Shown here: piece by piece, positions 32,219 through 40,416 of the stretch
Layout: each line of letters starts with the position of its first letter
Position numbering within the stretch: the stretch's first letter is position 1
From: Rhodococcus ruber
Lineage (GTDB): Bacteria; Actinomycetota; Actinomycetes; Mycobacteriales; Mycobacteriaceae
Reading direction: 5' to 3'
DNA: 64,000 nucleotides
Assembly (NCBI RefSeq): GCF_027270735.1
Contig: NZ_JAPWIJ010000017.1
Coordinates: 1 to 64,000, forward strand
The notes under the pieces: generated by a model
What the model was told of the DNA's origin: nothing
What the model saw: only the letters and a program-made list of their open reading frames with translations
Databases searched by the model: none
Translations under genes and position numbers: made by a program

Positions 32219-33436
32219 CTAGCCAGTCTCCTCGGGCGCGGTAGCGATCGGGGACTGCCGTCGCAGGATCACCCGCACCGCGAGTCCGACCACCAACGCC
32301 CAGAATGCGGATCCGATTCCTGCGAACGTCAGGCCGGACGCGGCAACGAGGAACGTCAGAACGGTCGCTTCGCGGTCCGCCGCATGTTCGAGCGCCCCGA
32401 ACAGGGACGCCGCGAGGGTCCCCAGCAGCGCAAGTCCGGCAACGGTTTCCACCACTCCGGCAGGTGCTGCGGCCACCAGAGTAGCCAGAGCCGTGGCCAG
32501 CAGCGCGAGCACCAGATACGAGCAACCGGCGGAGAACGCCGCGATCCATCGCCGCTTCGGATCCGGATGTGCAGCGGGATCGGCCGACAGCGCCGCACTG
32601 ATCGCGGCGAGATTGATCGTGTGACCGCCGGCGAATGCACCCAGAACGGTCCCGGTTCCGGTGACCGTCATCGACGCACGCCACGGGATTCGGAATCCGA
32701 ACGACGCCATGACCGTGGTGCCAGGAATGTTCTGCGACGCCATCGTGACGATGTACAGCGGCACCGCGATCCCTATCGTGGCCTGCCAGGTCCAGTGCGG
32801 AACCGTCCAGTCGATTCCGGGAACGAGATCCGACGTCGCGATCGAGGTGCCGCTGCCGATCAAGTCTGCGGCGATGACAGCGGCCGCTGCAACGAACGCT
32901 GCGGGTACTGCCCAGCGGGTGCTGAAACGGAGAACGACGAGCCAGACGACCGCTACCGGCGCTATCAGTGCGGGGGAGTCGGCGAAGGCAGCCACCGGTG
33001 CCGAGCACAGGGGTAGAAGAACCCCGGCCAACATCGCCTGGGCAAGAGGTACCGGAATTTTCGAGACCAGCGCGCCCAGTCTGGGCCACAGGCCCGTCAG
33101 GACGATCAGAACGCCGACCGTGACGAACGCACCCACGGCGGCGGGCCACCCTCCCGCCACGACGCCGGTCCCGGCCAGCAGCGCCGCGCCGGGCGTCGAC
33201 CACGCCAAGGTGATGGGCTGTCGGTATCGGCGGGCCAGCCACATCATGCCGACGGCCTGCGTCACGCACAGCGCCGACAATCCCGAGGCCGCCTCTGTCG
33301 GGCTGGCACCCACGGCCCGCAGGCCGGTCAACACGACGGCGAAGGAGCTCGTGAAGCCCACCAGCGAGGCCACGATTCCGGCACTGATGGGGGTCGAAAG
33401 TGGCGTCGGCCTCTCGGCGGAATCGGCGGTGGTCAC
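32219..33436 (-). CDS. benE: BenE-family benzoate/H+ symporter
   Basis: 405-residue membrane protein with 11-12 hydrophobic segments. FTSSFAVVLTGLRAVGAS near 28-45, ITLAWSTPGAALLAG (about 75-89) and SQNIPGTTVMASFGFRIPW are the BenE family markers; the family imports benzoate with protons and has the fold of the nucleobase-ascorbate carriers. GTG start. Divergent from the GntR gene, co-directional with the downstream thioesterase. No benzoate dioxygenase genes are nearby, so the substrate could be a different aromatic acid. Confidence 0.88.
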   Translation of the reverse strand: MTTADSAERPTPLSTPISAGIVASLVGFTSSFAVVLTGLRAVGASPTEAASGLSALCVTQAVGMMWLARRYRQPITLAWSTPGAALLAGTGVVAGGWPAAVGAFVTVGVLIVLTGLWPRLGALVSKIPVPLAQAMLAGVLLPLCSAPVAAFADSPALIAPVAVVWLVVLRFSTRWAVPAAFVAAAAVIAADLIGSGTSIATSDLVPGIDWTVPHWTWQATIGIAVPLYIVTMASQNIPGTTVMASFGFRIPWRASMTVTGTGTVLGAFAGGHTINLAAISAALSADPAAHPDPKRRWIAAFSAGCSYLVLALLATALATLVAAAPAGVVETVAGLALLGTLAASLFGALEHAADREATVLTFLVAASGLTFAGIGSAFWALVVGLAVRVILRRQSPIATAPEETG

Positions 33437-33618
33437 GAGTGTCGATCATGCACGGTGGGGCGCGGTCTGTCGCATCTTTTCCCAGTGGACCGAGGCCGCT
33501 GGGTTCCTCGGGTAGCGGAATGCTGTCGAGGTGGTGCCGCCGTCGCGTAGTCTTCGGTTGGACCGGACCAGTCCGTACCGCTGGCTCGGCGATTGACCGA
33601 AAGGCCGGCGCAGTGGTG

Positions 33619-34362
33619 ATGCCCGTACATCTGAGGGACAGTCAGGTCCCGAAACATGAACAGTTGCGCGCAATTCTGTTGCACCGCTGCACCAAGGAGC
33701 TTCAGCCCGGCGATCTGATGCCGAGCGAGCGGAAGCTGATGGAGGACTACGGAGTCAGCCGCATCACCGTCAGGGAAGCGATCGGTCAACTCGTCAACGA
33801 CGGACACCTGGTGCGCGTGCGAGGTAAAGGCACGTTCGTGGCCAGTCGTACCGTGCAATCTCGTCTGCACCTGGCTTCGTTCTCGGAGGAGATGCGCGCA
33901 CAGGGTCTGACACCGACGACCGTGGTGCTCTTTGCCCGGCTCGAAAACCCCTCGGCGGCAACAGTTCGTGCCCTCGGCCTGGCCGACGGGGAGCAGACCT
34001 ACCACGTCAAGCGCCTACGATTGGCCGACGCGGAGCCGGTGAGCGTCGATGACGGGTGGTTTCGTGCGGCGCTGCTTCCCGGTTTGATCGAACACGATCT
34101 GAGCAGATCCGTCTACGAGGCCGTGCACACCCACTACGGCTTGACCATCGACCGGGCCGAACAGACCGTCAAAGCGACCGCGGCCGACAGTGATACGGCG
34201 ACCCTGCTGGGAACCAAGCGTGGTGCGCCGGTGCTGTACTTCGACCGAGTCTCCTTCAGCGGTGACGAGCCGCTCGAACACACGGAGAGCTGGTACCGAT
34301 GCGATCGATACCAGCTGTCGATGGAGGTGGAAGGGCGGCGACGCACCACGCCGCGTCGGTGA
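33619..34362 (+). CDS. GntR-family regulator, HutC/DasR (NagR)-like
   Basis: 247 residues. N-terminal winged HTH (about 13-75: LMPSERKLMEDYGVSRIT, VREAIGQLVNDGHLVRVRG, KGTFVA) and C-terminal UTRA ligand domain (about 90-240: SFSEEMRAQGLTPTTVV, VKRLRLADAEPVSVDDGWF, YFDRVSFSGDEPLEHTESWYR). DasR/NagR proteins bind dre operators and are released by glucosamine-6-phosphate. The ATG at 33619 begins the product where homologues start; GTGs 3-6 bases upstream are alternatives. It is adjacent to the GlcNAc PTS and nagAB genes and a dre-like site lies at 35146-35161, so it very probably controls them. Confidence 0.9.
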   Translation: MPVHLRDSQVPKHEQLRAILLHRCTKELQPGDLMPSERKLMEDYGVSRITVREAIGQLVNDGHLVRVRGKGTFVASRTVQSRLHLASFSEEMRAQGLTPTTVVLFARLENPSAATVRALGLADGEQTYHVKRLRLADAEPVSVDDGWFRAALLPGLIEHDLSRSVYEAVHTHYGLTIDRAEQTVKATAADSDTATLLGTKRGAPVLYFDRVSFSGDEPLEHTESWYRCDRYQLSMEVEGRRRTTPRR

Positions 34363-34364
34363 GA

Positions 34365-34829
34365 TCAGGGCAGCTCGAACAGGGGATCACCGGTCGCCAC
34401 GTCTGTGCCGATGTGCGCGCTCGTGATCGAATCCGGTTTCGAGTCCATCAGGACGACCGGCACGACATCGGAGTAACCCGCTGCTGCGATCGCGGCAGGG
34501 TCGTAGGTGACGACGAGATCGCCTGCCTGCACTCGATCTCCCTCGGCTGCAACGAGATCGAAGCCTTCACCTTTCATCTTCACGGTGTCGATACCGATGT
34601 GTACAAGTACGCCCGCCTTGTCGTCGGTGAAGACGACGAACGCGTGCGGATGAAGCTTGAGTATCTTGCCTGCGACCGGAGAACGAACCTCGACGCGACC
34701 GTCGCTCGCGGCCGGCCGCAGTGCAACACCGGAACCCACCATCTGCGCGGAGAACACCGGATCGGGCACCTCACCAAGCGAGATCACTTGGCCGGCAACG
34801 GGGCTGAGGATCAGCTGGGCGTCGTTCAC
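34365..34829 (-). CDS. PTS glucose-type EIIA component (Crr-like)
   Basis: 154 residues of the glucose EIIA family, the soluble domain that passes phosphate from HPr to EIIB. LVHIGIDTVKMKGEGF contains the phosphorylated His77; His62 in KLHPHAFVVF is its partner. GTG start overlapping the EIIB stop by 4 bases (GTGA). It forms a minus-strand pair with EIIB, divergent from the EIIC gene, so the three PTS parts are separate polypeptides here rather than a fused NagE. Ends 2 bases from the GntR gene stop. Confidence 0.93.
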   Translation of the reverse strand: MNDAQLILSPVAGQVISLGEVPDPVFSAQMVGSGVALRPAASDGRVEVRSPVAGKILKLHPHAFVVFTDDKAGVLVHIGIDTVKMKGEGFDLVAAEGDRVQAGDLVVTYDPAAIAAAGYSDVVPVVLMDSKPDSITSAHIGTDVATGDPLFELP

Positions 34830-35056
34830 AGAATGTCTGCGATATCTTCTGCGAGCGTATCCGCTTCGGGGCCGACGATGACCTGAACGGCAGTGCCCTT
34901 GTGGAACACCCCATGGGCGCCCGCCGCTTTGAGTGCAGCCTCGTCCACCAGCGAGCCGTCCTTCACTTCGGTGCGAAGCCGAGTGATGCACGCTTCGATC
35001 TCGACGATGTTGTCGGCACCGCCGAGGCCCTTCACGATCGCGTCCGCCTTGGACAT
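34826..35056 (-). CDS. PTS glucose/GlcNAc EIIB component
   Basis: 76 residues, a single EIIB domain. The phosphorylated Cys23 is in VEIEACITRLR, the family hallmark, followed by VKDGSLVDEAALKAAGAHGVF and the C-terminal VIVGPEADTLAEDI. Streptomyces NagF/NagE2 is organised in the same split way. ATG at 35056, divergent from EIIC across a 179-base region with the dre-like operator. Confidence 0.94.
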   Translation of the reverse strand: MSKADAIVKGLGGADNIVEIEACITRLRTEVKDGSLVDEAALKAAGAHGVFHKGTAVQVIVGPEADTLAEDIADIL

Positions 35057-35113
35057 GTTCTGTTCCTACTCTCTTCTCGGCTGCGATCCTGTCGGCTGGA
35101 TCACAAGTCTGGG

Positions 35114-35161
35114 TTGACACGAGCTTGCCACCTGGTCAAACTACAACTGGTAATGACCGGA
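35114..35161. promoter_or_regulatory. Promoter region and dre-like operator for the GlcNAc PTS
   Basis: On the plus strand a perfect TTGACA is at 35114-35119, and a second -35-like TTGCCA (35125-35130) is 18 bases before GGTAAT (35149-35154). ACTGGTAATGACCGGA (35146-35161) matches 11 of 16 bases of the DasR/NagR dre consensus ACTGGTCTAGACCAGT as I remember it, and overlaps that -10, the position expected for a repressor. Binding by the GntR protein at 33619 is inferred. Confidence 0.5.
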
Positions 35162-35235
35162 CAGTACCCCTGATGGCACTCGGTCACAACAGCGAAATCC
35201 GCCCTCGAAGGATCAGCCTCGAAGAGAAGGTCGCC

Positions 35236-36483
35236 ATGACCCCGAAGAACACGGACTCGGTCGATACCGAGCCGAAGAAGGACTCCCGTTCATTGGCCGG
35301 GCTGCAACGGTTCGGTCGCAGTCTCATGCTTCCCATTGCCGTTCTGCCTGCTGCAGGAATCTTGCTGCGGCTCGGCCAAGACGACTTGTTGGGCAGATTC
35401 AGCGCGCTGGAGACCGCCGCCGCCGTCATCTCGGCCGCCGGTCAGGCTGTGTTCACCTGGCTTCCCCTGATCTTCGCCGTCGGTATAGCGATCGGCTGGG
35501 CCAAGAAGTCGGACGGCTCGACAGCGTTGGCTGCGGTCGTGGGATACATGGTGATGAACGGTGTCTTCACGGCGATGTCGCCGGTGGTGCTCGACGGCAA
35601 GGTCGATGCCAACGGTGACCCGGCGGTGATCGATTACGGCGTTCTCGCGGGCATCGTCATCGGTCTGCTCTCGGCTATCCTCTGGCAGCGGTTCTACCGT
35701 CAGAAGTTGCCCGATTATCTCGGGTTCTTCAGCGGCCGTCGGCTTGTGCCGATTCTGACAGCGATCACCGGTCTCGTTGTTGCCGTTGTCATGTCGTTCG
35801 TCTACCCGCTCTTCTACAGTGCGCTCAACTGGGTCGGCAACACCGTGGCCGACCACAGCGTGGTGGGCAGCGGCATATACGGATTCGCCAACCGCATGCT
35901 GATTCCGACCGGACTGCACCACATTCTGAATTCCGTGGTCTGGTTCCTCGTCGGCGACTACCAGGATGCGAGCGGCCAGCTGGTGCGCGGCGACCTCAAC
36001 CGGTTCTTCGCCGGCGACCCCTCCGCTGGAGTGTTCATGACCGGGTTCTTCCCGATCATGATGTTCGCACTTCCCGCTGCGGCATTCGCGATCTACCGCA
36101 ATGCCAAGCCGTCGCAGAAGAAGATCGTCGGTGGAATCATGTTGTCCACCGGCCTGACTGCCTTCGTCACCGGAATCACCGAGCCGCTCGAGTACTCGTT
36201 CATGTTCGTCGCCTGGCCGCTCTACATCATTCACGCAGTCCTGACCGGAACCTCGATGGCGCTGACCAATGCCCTCGGAATACACGACGGATTCTTCTTC
36301 TCCGCCGGTGGCATCGACTATCTGCTGAACTACGGAATCGCTACCAAGGCATGGCTGCTGATCCCCATCGGCCTCGTGTACGCGGTGATCTACTACTTCC
36401 TGTTCAGCTTCGTCATCAAGAAGTGGAACTTGCGTACCCCAGGCCGTGAGGACGATGTGGTTGCGGAACCGACCCAGGCATGA
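35236..36483 (+). CDS. PTS N-acetylglucosamine EIIC permease
   Basis: 415 residues, the membrane channel of a glucose-superfamily PTS. A charged N-terminal tail (1-24) precedes LQRFGRSLMLPIAVLPAAGI, the conserved family opening, and about ten membrane segments; GLHHILNSVVWF (GLHH motif), FPIMMFALPAAAFAIY and TGITEPLEYSFMF (the substrate-binding ITEPLE) are present, and the SAGGIDYLLNYG block favours GlcNAc over glucose. ATG at 35236 has GAGAAGG 5 bases upstream; an in-frame ATG at 35173 is less likely. ATGA overlap with nagA. Confidence 0.92.
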   Translation: MTPKNTDSVDTEPKKDSRSLAGLQRFGRSLMLPIAVLPAAGILLRLGQDDLLGRFSALETAAAVISAAGQAVFTWLPLIFAVGIAIGWAKKSDGSTALAAVVGYMVMNGVFTAMSPVVLDGKVDANGDPAVIDYGVLAGIVIGLLSAILWQRFYRQKLPDYLGFFSGRRLVPILTAITGLVVAVVMSFVYPLFYSALNWVGNTVADHSVVGSGIYGFANRMLIPTGLHHILNSVVWFLVGDYQDASGQLVRGDLNRFFAGDPSAGVFMTGFFPIMMFALPAAAFAIYRNAKPSQKKIVGGIMLSTGLTAFVTGITEPLEYSFMFVAWPLYIIHAVLTGTSMALTNALGIHDGFFFSAGGIDYLLNYGIATKAWLLIPIGLVYAVIYYFLFSFVIKKWNLRTPGREDDVVAEPTQA

Positions 36484-37673
36484 CCGATCCGACCGATCCG
36501 ACCGAGACGACGCTGCGAGGTCGGGTCGTCACAAGTGAGGAGGTCATCGAGGACGGCGTGGTTGCACTGACGGGAGATCGGATCTCGTGGGTCGGGCCGA
36601 CTCGGCTCTGGGCGGGAGATGCAGTGTCGCAATCCGATTCGACCATCCTGCCGGGTCTGGTCGATGTACACTGCCACGGCGGCGCGGGGGCGTCGTTCCC
36701 CGATTCCGCACCCGCCGATCTCCTGACAGCGGTGCGTCACCACCGATCCCGCGGCACCACGACGATGCTTGCCTCGCTGGTGTCGGCACCGCCCGAACGG
36801 CTGATCGACCAGACGTCGCTGCTGGCCGAGCTGTACGAGTCCGGTGACATCGCCGGGGTACACGTCGAGGGTCCGTTTCTGTCGTACGCCCGTTGCGGCG
36901 CGCAGGATCCGGGTTCGCTCCGCCGCGGTGATACGGGTCTGCTGGCGGACATCATCGGAGCGGGCAGGGGAGCGGTCCGGTCGATGACTCTCGCACCCGA
37001 GGTCGACGGGTTCGCGTCCGTTGCGGAGATGCTGAGAGAGAACGGCATCGTGCCGAGCATCGGGCACACGGACGCCGACGCTCTCACCACCCGGAGGGGT
37101 ATCGACACGCTCGGGAGCGGACCTATCACGGCCACGCACCTGTTCAACGGAATGCCGACCTGGCACCACCGAGCACCGGGGCCGGTGAGCGAATGCTTGG
37201 CATCCGCTGCGCGCGGAGGCATGGTGCTCGAATTGATCGGGGACGGAGTGCATCTCGCCGACGAGACGGTGCGCGCGGTGTTCGATCTCGTCGGTGGTGC
37301 GCAGATCGCGCTGGTGTCCGACGCGATGGCCGCCGCCGGTATGGCCGATGGCCGCTATCGACTAGGGCCACTGGACGTGACTGTCCATCACTCGGTCGCA
37401 CGATTGTCTCGTGACACCGATCCCGATACAGCACCGATCGCGGGTGGCACCGCGACGGTGTTGGACCTGGTGCGCCGGGCCGTGCAGGACGCCGGTGTGT
37501 CGTTGGTCGAGGCAGTGCGGGCGGGGTCGTCGACACCGGCGGCGTTGATCGGTCTGGGTTCGGATATCGGCCGTCTACAGCAGGGAATGCGAGCCGACGT
37601 GTTGGTGGTCGACGCGACATTCGAGCCGGTGCAGGTCATCAGGGGCGGAATCGCGACAGAGGAGGAAAGCTAG
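36480..37673 (+). CDS. nagA: N-acetylglucosamine-6-phosphate deacetylase
   Basis: 397 residues, amidohydrolase fold. LPGLVDVHCHGGAGASF (58-73), metal ligand Glu130 in GVHVEGPFL, SIGHTDADALT, ATHLFNGMPTWHHR, and VSDAMAAAGM with the catalytic Asp. It deacetylates GlcNAc-6-P delivered by the PTS to glucosamine-6-P. After the GPFL block the sequence is RCGAQ where E. coli has a His at the Gln position; I believe other actinobacterial NagA proteins share this but have not checked. Overlaps EIIC by 4 bases; nagB starts directly after its stop. Confidence 0.95.
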   Translation: MTDPTDPTETTLRGRVVTSEEVIEDGVVALTGDRISWVGPTRLWAGDAVSQSDSTILPGLVDVHCHGGAGASFPDSAPADLLTAVRHHRSRGTTTMLASLVSAPPERLIDQTSLLAELYESGDIAGVHVEGPFLSYARCGAQDPGSLRRGDTGLLADIIGAGRGAVRSMTLAPEVDGFASVAEMLRENGIVPSIGHTDADALTTRRGIDTLGSGPITATHLFNGMPTWHHRAPGPVSECLASAARGGMVLELIGDGVHLADETVRAVFDLVGGAQIALVSDAMAAAGMADGRYRLGPLDVTVHHSVARLSRDTDPDTAPIAGGTATVLDLVRRAVQDAGVSLVEAVRAGSSTPAALIGLGSDIGRLQQGMRADVLVVDATFEPVQVIRGGIATEEES

Positions 37674-38462
37674 ATGGAGATCGTGATCCTCGACGGGGTG
37701 GACGCGGTGGATCGAACGGCCGCCGACATCGTCGAGCGCACAGTTCGATCAACCCACGTATCGATCCCCGTTCTGGGTTTGGCGACCGGATCCACTCCGG
37801 TGGGTACCTATCGCGAATTGGCGAGACGTCATCGCGAGGAGGGCTTGTCCTTCTCGCACTGTCGAGCGTTTCTGCTCGACGAGTACATCGGTCTCGCGAG
37901 AAGTGCGGAGCAGTCGTACTTTTCGTTCATTCGCGAGAACTTCGTCGACCACGTCGATCTGGACGACGCCGCGGTGTTCTCGCCCGACGGCGAAGCGCAC
38001 GACATCGCGGCGGAGGCGCAGCGGTACGACGCGGCGATCGCTGCCGCCGGTGGCATCGATGTTCAGATCCTGGGAATCGGGACGGACGGGCACATCGGCT
38101 TCAACGAGCCCGGGTCCTCGTTGCGGTCCAGGACCCGGGTGAAGACGCTGACCGAACAGACCCGTACCGACAATGCTCGATTCTTCGACTCGCCCGAGGC
38201 TGTGCCGCATCACGTACTGACGCAAGGTCTCGGCACCATCGACGAAGCGCGTCACCTCGTCTTGATCGCGACGGGCGAGTCGAAGGCAGAAGCGGTGGCT
38301 GCGGCTGTCGAGGGACCGTTGTCGGCGCACTGCCCGGCGTCGGTGATTCAGTGGCACCCCCACGTCAGCGTGCTGTTGGACGACGCTGCGGCGTCGTCGC
38401 TGGCTCTCGCGGAGTACTACCGCTACGCCTACGCGAACAAGCCCCGGTGGCAACACTTGTGA
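37674..38462 (+). CDS. nagB: Glucosamine-6-phosphate deaminase
   Basis: 262 residues, NagB/RpiA fold. Residues equivalent to the E. coli catalytic set are all visible: Asp69 (LLDEYIGL), Asp138, His140 and Glu145 in [12 protein letters not shown] (136-147). [14 protein letters not shown] is the phosphate loop. It isomerises and deaminates glucosamine-6-P to fructose-6-P and ammonia, ending the EIIC-nagA-nagB operon. GAGGAAAG upstream overlaps the nagA stop. The E. coli allosteric C-terminal extension is not obvious. The stop is 1 base from the convergent shikimate-dehydrogenase-like gene. Confidence 0.96.
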   Translation: MEIVILDGVDAVDRTAADIVERTVRSTHVSIPVLGLATGSTPVGTYRELARRHREEGLSFSHCRAFLLDEYIGLARSAEQSYFSFIRENFVDHVDLDDAAVFSPDGEAHDIAAEAQRYDAAIAAAGGIDVQILGIGTDGHIGFNEPGSSLRSRTRVKTLTEQTRTDNARFFDSPEAVPHHVLTQGLGTIDEARHLVLIATGESKAEAVAAAVEGPLSAHCPASVIQWHPHVSVLLDDAAASSLALAEYYRYAYANKPRWQHL

Positions 38463-38463
38463 A

Positions 38464-39291
38464 TCAGCTGCGGGCGAACTCCGATGCGCGGGCGATCTGC
38501 TCGTCCGACGGCCGAACCCCGGTGTAGAGAACGAATTGCTCTGCCGCTTGCAGGGCGATGACCTCGGCACCGGTGATCACGGGCTTGTTCGCCGCTCGGG
38601 CTGCCACGATCAGCGGCGTCTCGGACGGCATGGCGACGACGTCGAACACGGACTGCGCCGCACCGATCTGTTCGTCGGTGAACGGAGTGGACTCGGCATC
38701 GGGACCCCCGGCCATCCCGACCGGGGTGACGTTCACCAACAGGTCCGCCGCCACTGCCTCGGCAGACCACTCGTAGCCGTAGGTCTCGGCAAGGGCCGGG
38801 CCGGTGCCCGCGTTACGGGCGACGACGGTACCGCGGGTGAAACCCGAATCCCGCAGTGCTGCAACGACAGCCTTCGCCATACCGCCGCTGCCGGCGACGG
38901 CCACCGAGAAATCGGGCGACACGGAATGGGTCGCCAGCAGGTTGGCTACGGCCTGATAGTCCGTGTTGTAGGCGTGCAGAACGCCGCCCTCGTTGACGAT
39001 GGTGTTGACGGATTCGATTGCGCTCGCCGACCCGTGCATCACGTCGACCAGCTCGATGACGTCTTCCTTGAACGGCATGGAGACGGCGCAGCCTCGAATA
39101 CCCAGAGCGCGAACGCCACCCACGGCGGCGGCAAGGTCGGTGGTGGTGAAAGCCTTGTACACGAAGTCGAGGCCCAACTCGTCGTACAGATAGTTGTGGA
39201 AGCGTGTTCCGAAGTTGCTCGGTCGGCCGGACAGAGACATACAGAGCTGGGTCTCACGGTTGAGAAAGCTGCGCGACGGTGCCGTTGACAT
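38464..39291 (-). CDS. Shikimate/quinate dehydrogenase-like oxidoreductase
   Basis: 275 residues of the AroE family: substrate domain with SMPFKED (Lys75, the catalytic lysine) and NTDYQAV (Asp111), then the NADP Rossmann loop VAVAGSGGMAKAV (130-142) and VNVTPVGMAGG. The usual N-terminal SHSL substrate motif is replaced by CMSLSGRPSNFGTRFHN, which marks this as one of the divergent AroE-like (Ael/RifI-type or shikimate-5-dehydrogenase-annotated) proteins rather than the biosynthetic AroE. It lies 10 bases after the HNH nuclease gene. Substrate uncertain. Confidence 0.85.
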   Translation of the reverse strand: MSTAPSRSFLNRETQLCMSLSGRPSNFGTRFHNYLYDELGLDFVYKAFTTTDLAAAVGGVRALGIRGCAVSMPFKEDVIELVDVMHGSASAIESVNTIVNEGGVLHAYNTDYQAVANLLATHSVSPDFSVAVAGSGGMAKAVVAALRDSGFTRGTVVARNAGTGPALAETYGYEWSAEAVAADLLVNVTPVGMAGGPDAESTPFTDEQIGAAQSVFDVVAMPSETPLIVAARAANKPVITGAEVIALQAAEQFVLYTGVRPSDEQIARASEFARS

Positions 39292-39301
39292 TGGCTCGAC
39301 A

Positions 39302-40024
39302 CTACTCTTGGCACGTCGACGCGACCGAGACGAGAGCGCCCCGATCGGCCTCGGTGATCGGTAGCTCGTACTGCGCGGCCACCGAGAGGTACTTGCCGGC
39401 GTAGAAGCAGTGGTACGCCGGATTCGGCGGCATCCACTGCGACGGTGTCTTGTCACTCTTGGTCTGGTTGTCGGCTCCGTTGACCGCCAGCAGATTGAAA
39501 TCGATGTCGTTGGCGAACCGAATGCGCTTGTCGGGCAACCACATGTTCGCGCCCATGTCCCAGGCGGCCGACAAAGGGTAGACGTGGTCGATCTGAATTT
39601 TCCCGGCATCGGATTTGGTGAACTGCAGCCGTTCACCGGAGTACGGGTCTGCGAGGGAACCCGACAGGACCACGCAGTCGCGGGTGCCTGCGCGGAACTC
39701 GATCTCCGTCATCGACAGCGCCAGTACGTTGTCGCGAGTTCCGCAACCGTCGTGGCCGCCCGGCCCGTCGTAGTCGTCCGTCCAGGCGGGGCCGAACACG
39801 CAGCCTTCGCCGCTTTTGCATCCGCGCTCGTACCCCAGGGCGTCGGGGCGGGCGGCGACCACGCGAACCTGGTCCAGTAGTTGCTCGATCTGAATCCGGG
39901 TGGGGCTGCCAGGTGCAGGTGCGGCGGGGGAGAAACCGGGGATGACGGATCGGTCGCACGACCCGAACGCGGCCATCACCGTGGCGGCGACCACCAGCGC
40001 CGCCGCTACCCACAATTTTTTCAC
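39302..40024 (-). CDS. Exported HNH nuclease of the DUF1524 family
   Basis: 240 residues. A hydrophobic export signal (about 4-22) ends near FGSC (Cys23, a weak lipobox). The nuclease core is QIDHVYPLSAAWDMG (144-158, the DHxxPL motif), IDFNLLAVNGADNQTKSDK (174-192, conserved Asn and Lys) and MPPNPAYHCFYA, as in the DUF1524/GmrSD C-terminal HNH family found secreted in actinobacteria. Cys69/75 and 94/117 could form disulfides. Role probably nutritional or competitive DNA degradation; GTG start. Confidence 0.88.
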   Translation of the reverse strand: MKKLWVAAALVVAATVMAAFGSCDRSVIPGFSPAAPAPGSPTRIQIEQLLDQVRVVAARPDALGYERGCKSGEGCVFGPAWTDDYDGPGGHDGCGTRDNVLALSMTEIEFRAGTRDCVVLSGSLADPYSGERLQFTKSDAGKIQIDHVYPLSAAWDMGANMWLPDKRIRFANDIDFNLLAVNGADNQTKSDKTPSQWMPPNPAYHCFYAGKYLSVAAQYELPITEADRGALVSVASTCQE

Positions 40025-40118
40025 TCGTGCCCCATCATCGATCGTCCGCGGTCGTCCCTCGGAGGAGCAGTGTGCCGGACGCTACCGACAGTGATGGTGG
40101 ACGTTGCGTCGTGGAAGC

Positions 40119-40346
40119 TCACCCGCCGTCGTGAGCCTTGGCGGAGTTCACCTCGTCGGGTGTGCGTCGAACTGCCGAAAAGGTTGCCACGCCTGTGTTC
40201 AGGTCGACGACCAGATGGTTGCTCTGATCCGAATCTTGCTTGTGATGTTCCACGTGGTGGCTCTGTTCGGCACCGGTCGGCTGGTCGGGAACGTCGAATC
40301 CTCCGATGCCGGTTCCCAGGCTGCCGTCTCCACCCGAATCGCTCAT
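40119..40346 (-). CDS. Small hydrophilic hypothetical protein, 75 aa
   Basis: Unrecognised. It begins MSDSGGDGSLGTGIGGFDVP, is rich in Gly, Asp, His and Gln (SHHVEHHKQ in the middle) and ends in KAHDGG; probably disordered, possibly metal-binding through its histidines. AGAGGAG 6 bases before the ATG at 40346 is the main support. It lies alone between the nuclease and quinone-reductase genes on the minus strand. Confidence 0.5.
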   Translation of the reverse strand: MSDSGGDGSLGTGIGGFDVPDQPTGAEQSHHVEHHKQDSDQSNHLVVDLNTGVATFSAVRRTPDEVNSAKAHDGG

Positions 40347-40416
40347 GGCGCGCTCCTCTCGTCGAGATGCCTGTTTCCGAATGCGCAGTCGATCGTATTC
40401 CTGGTGGATTCTCGGA

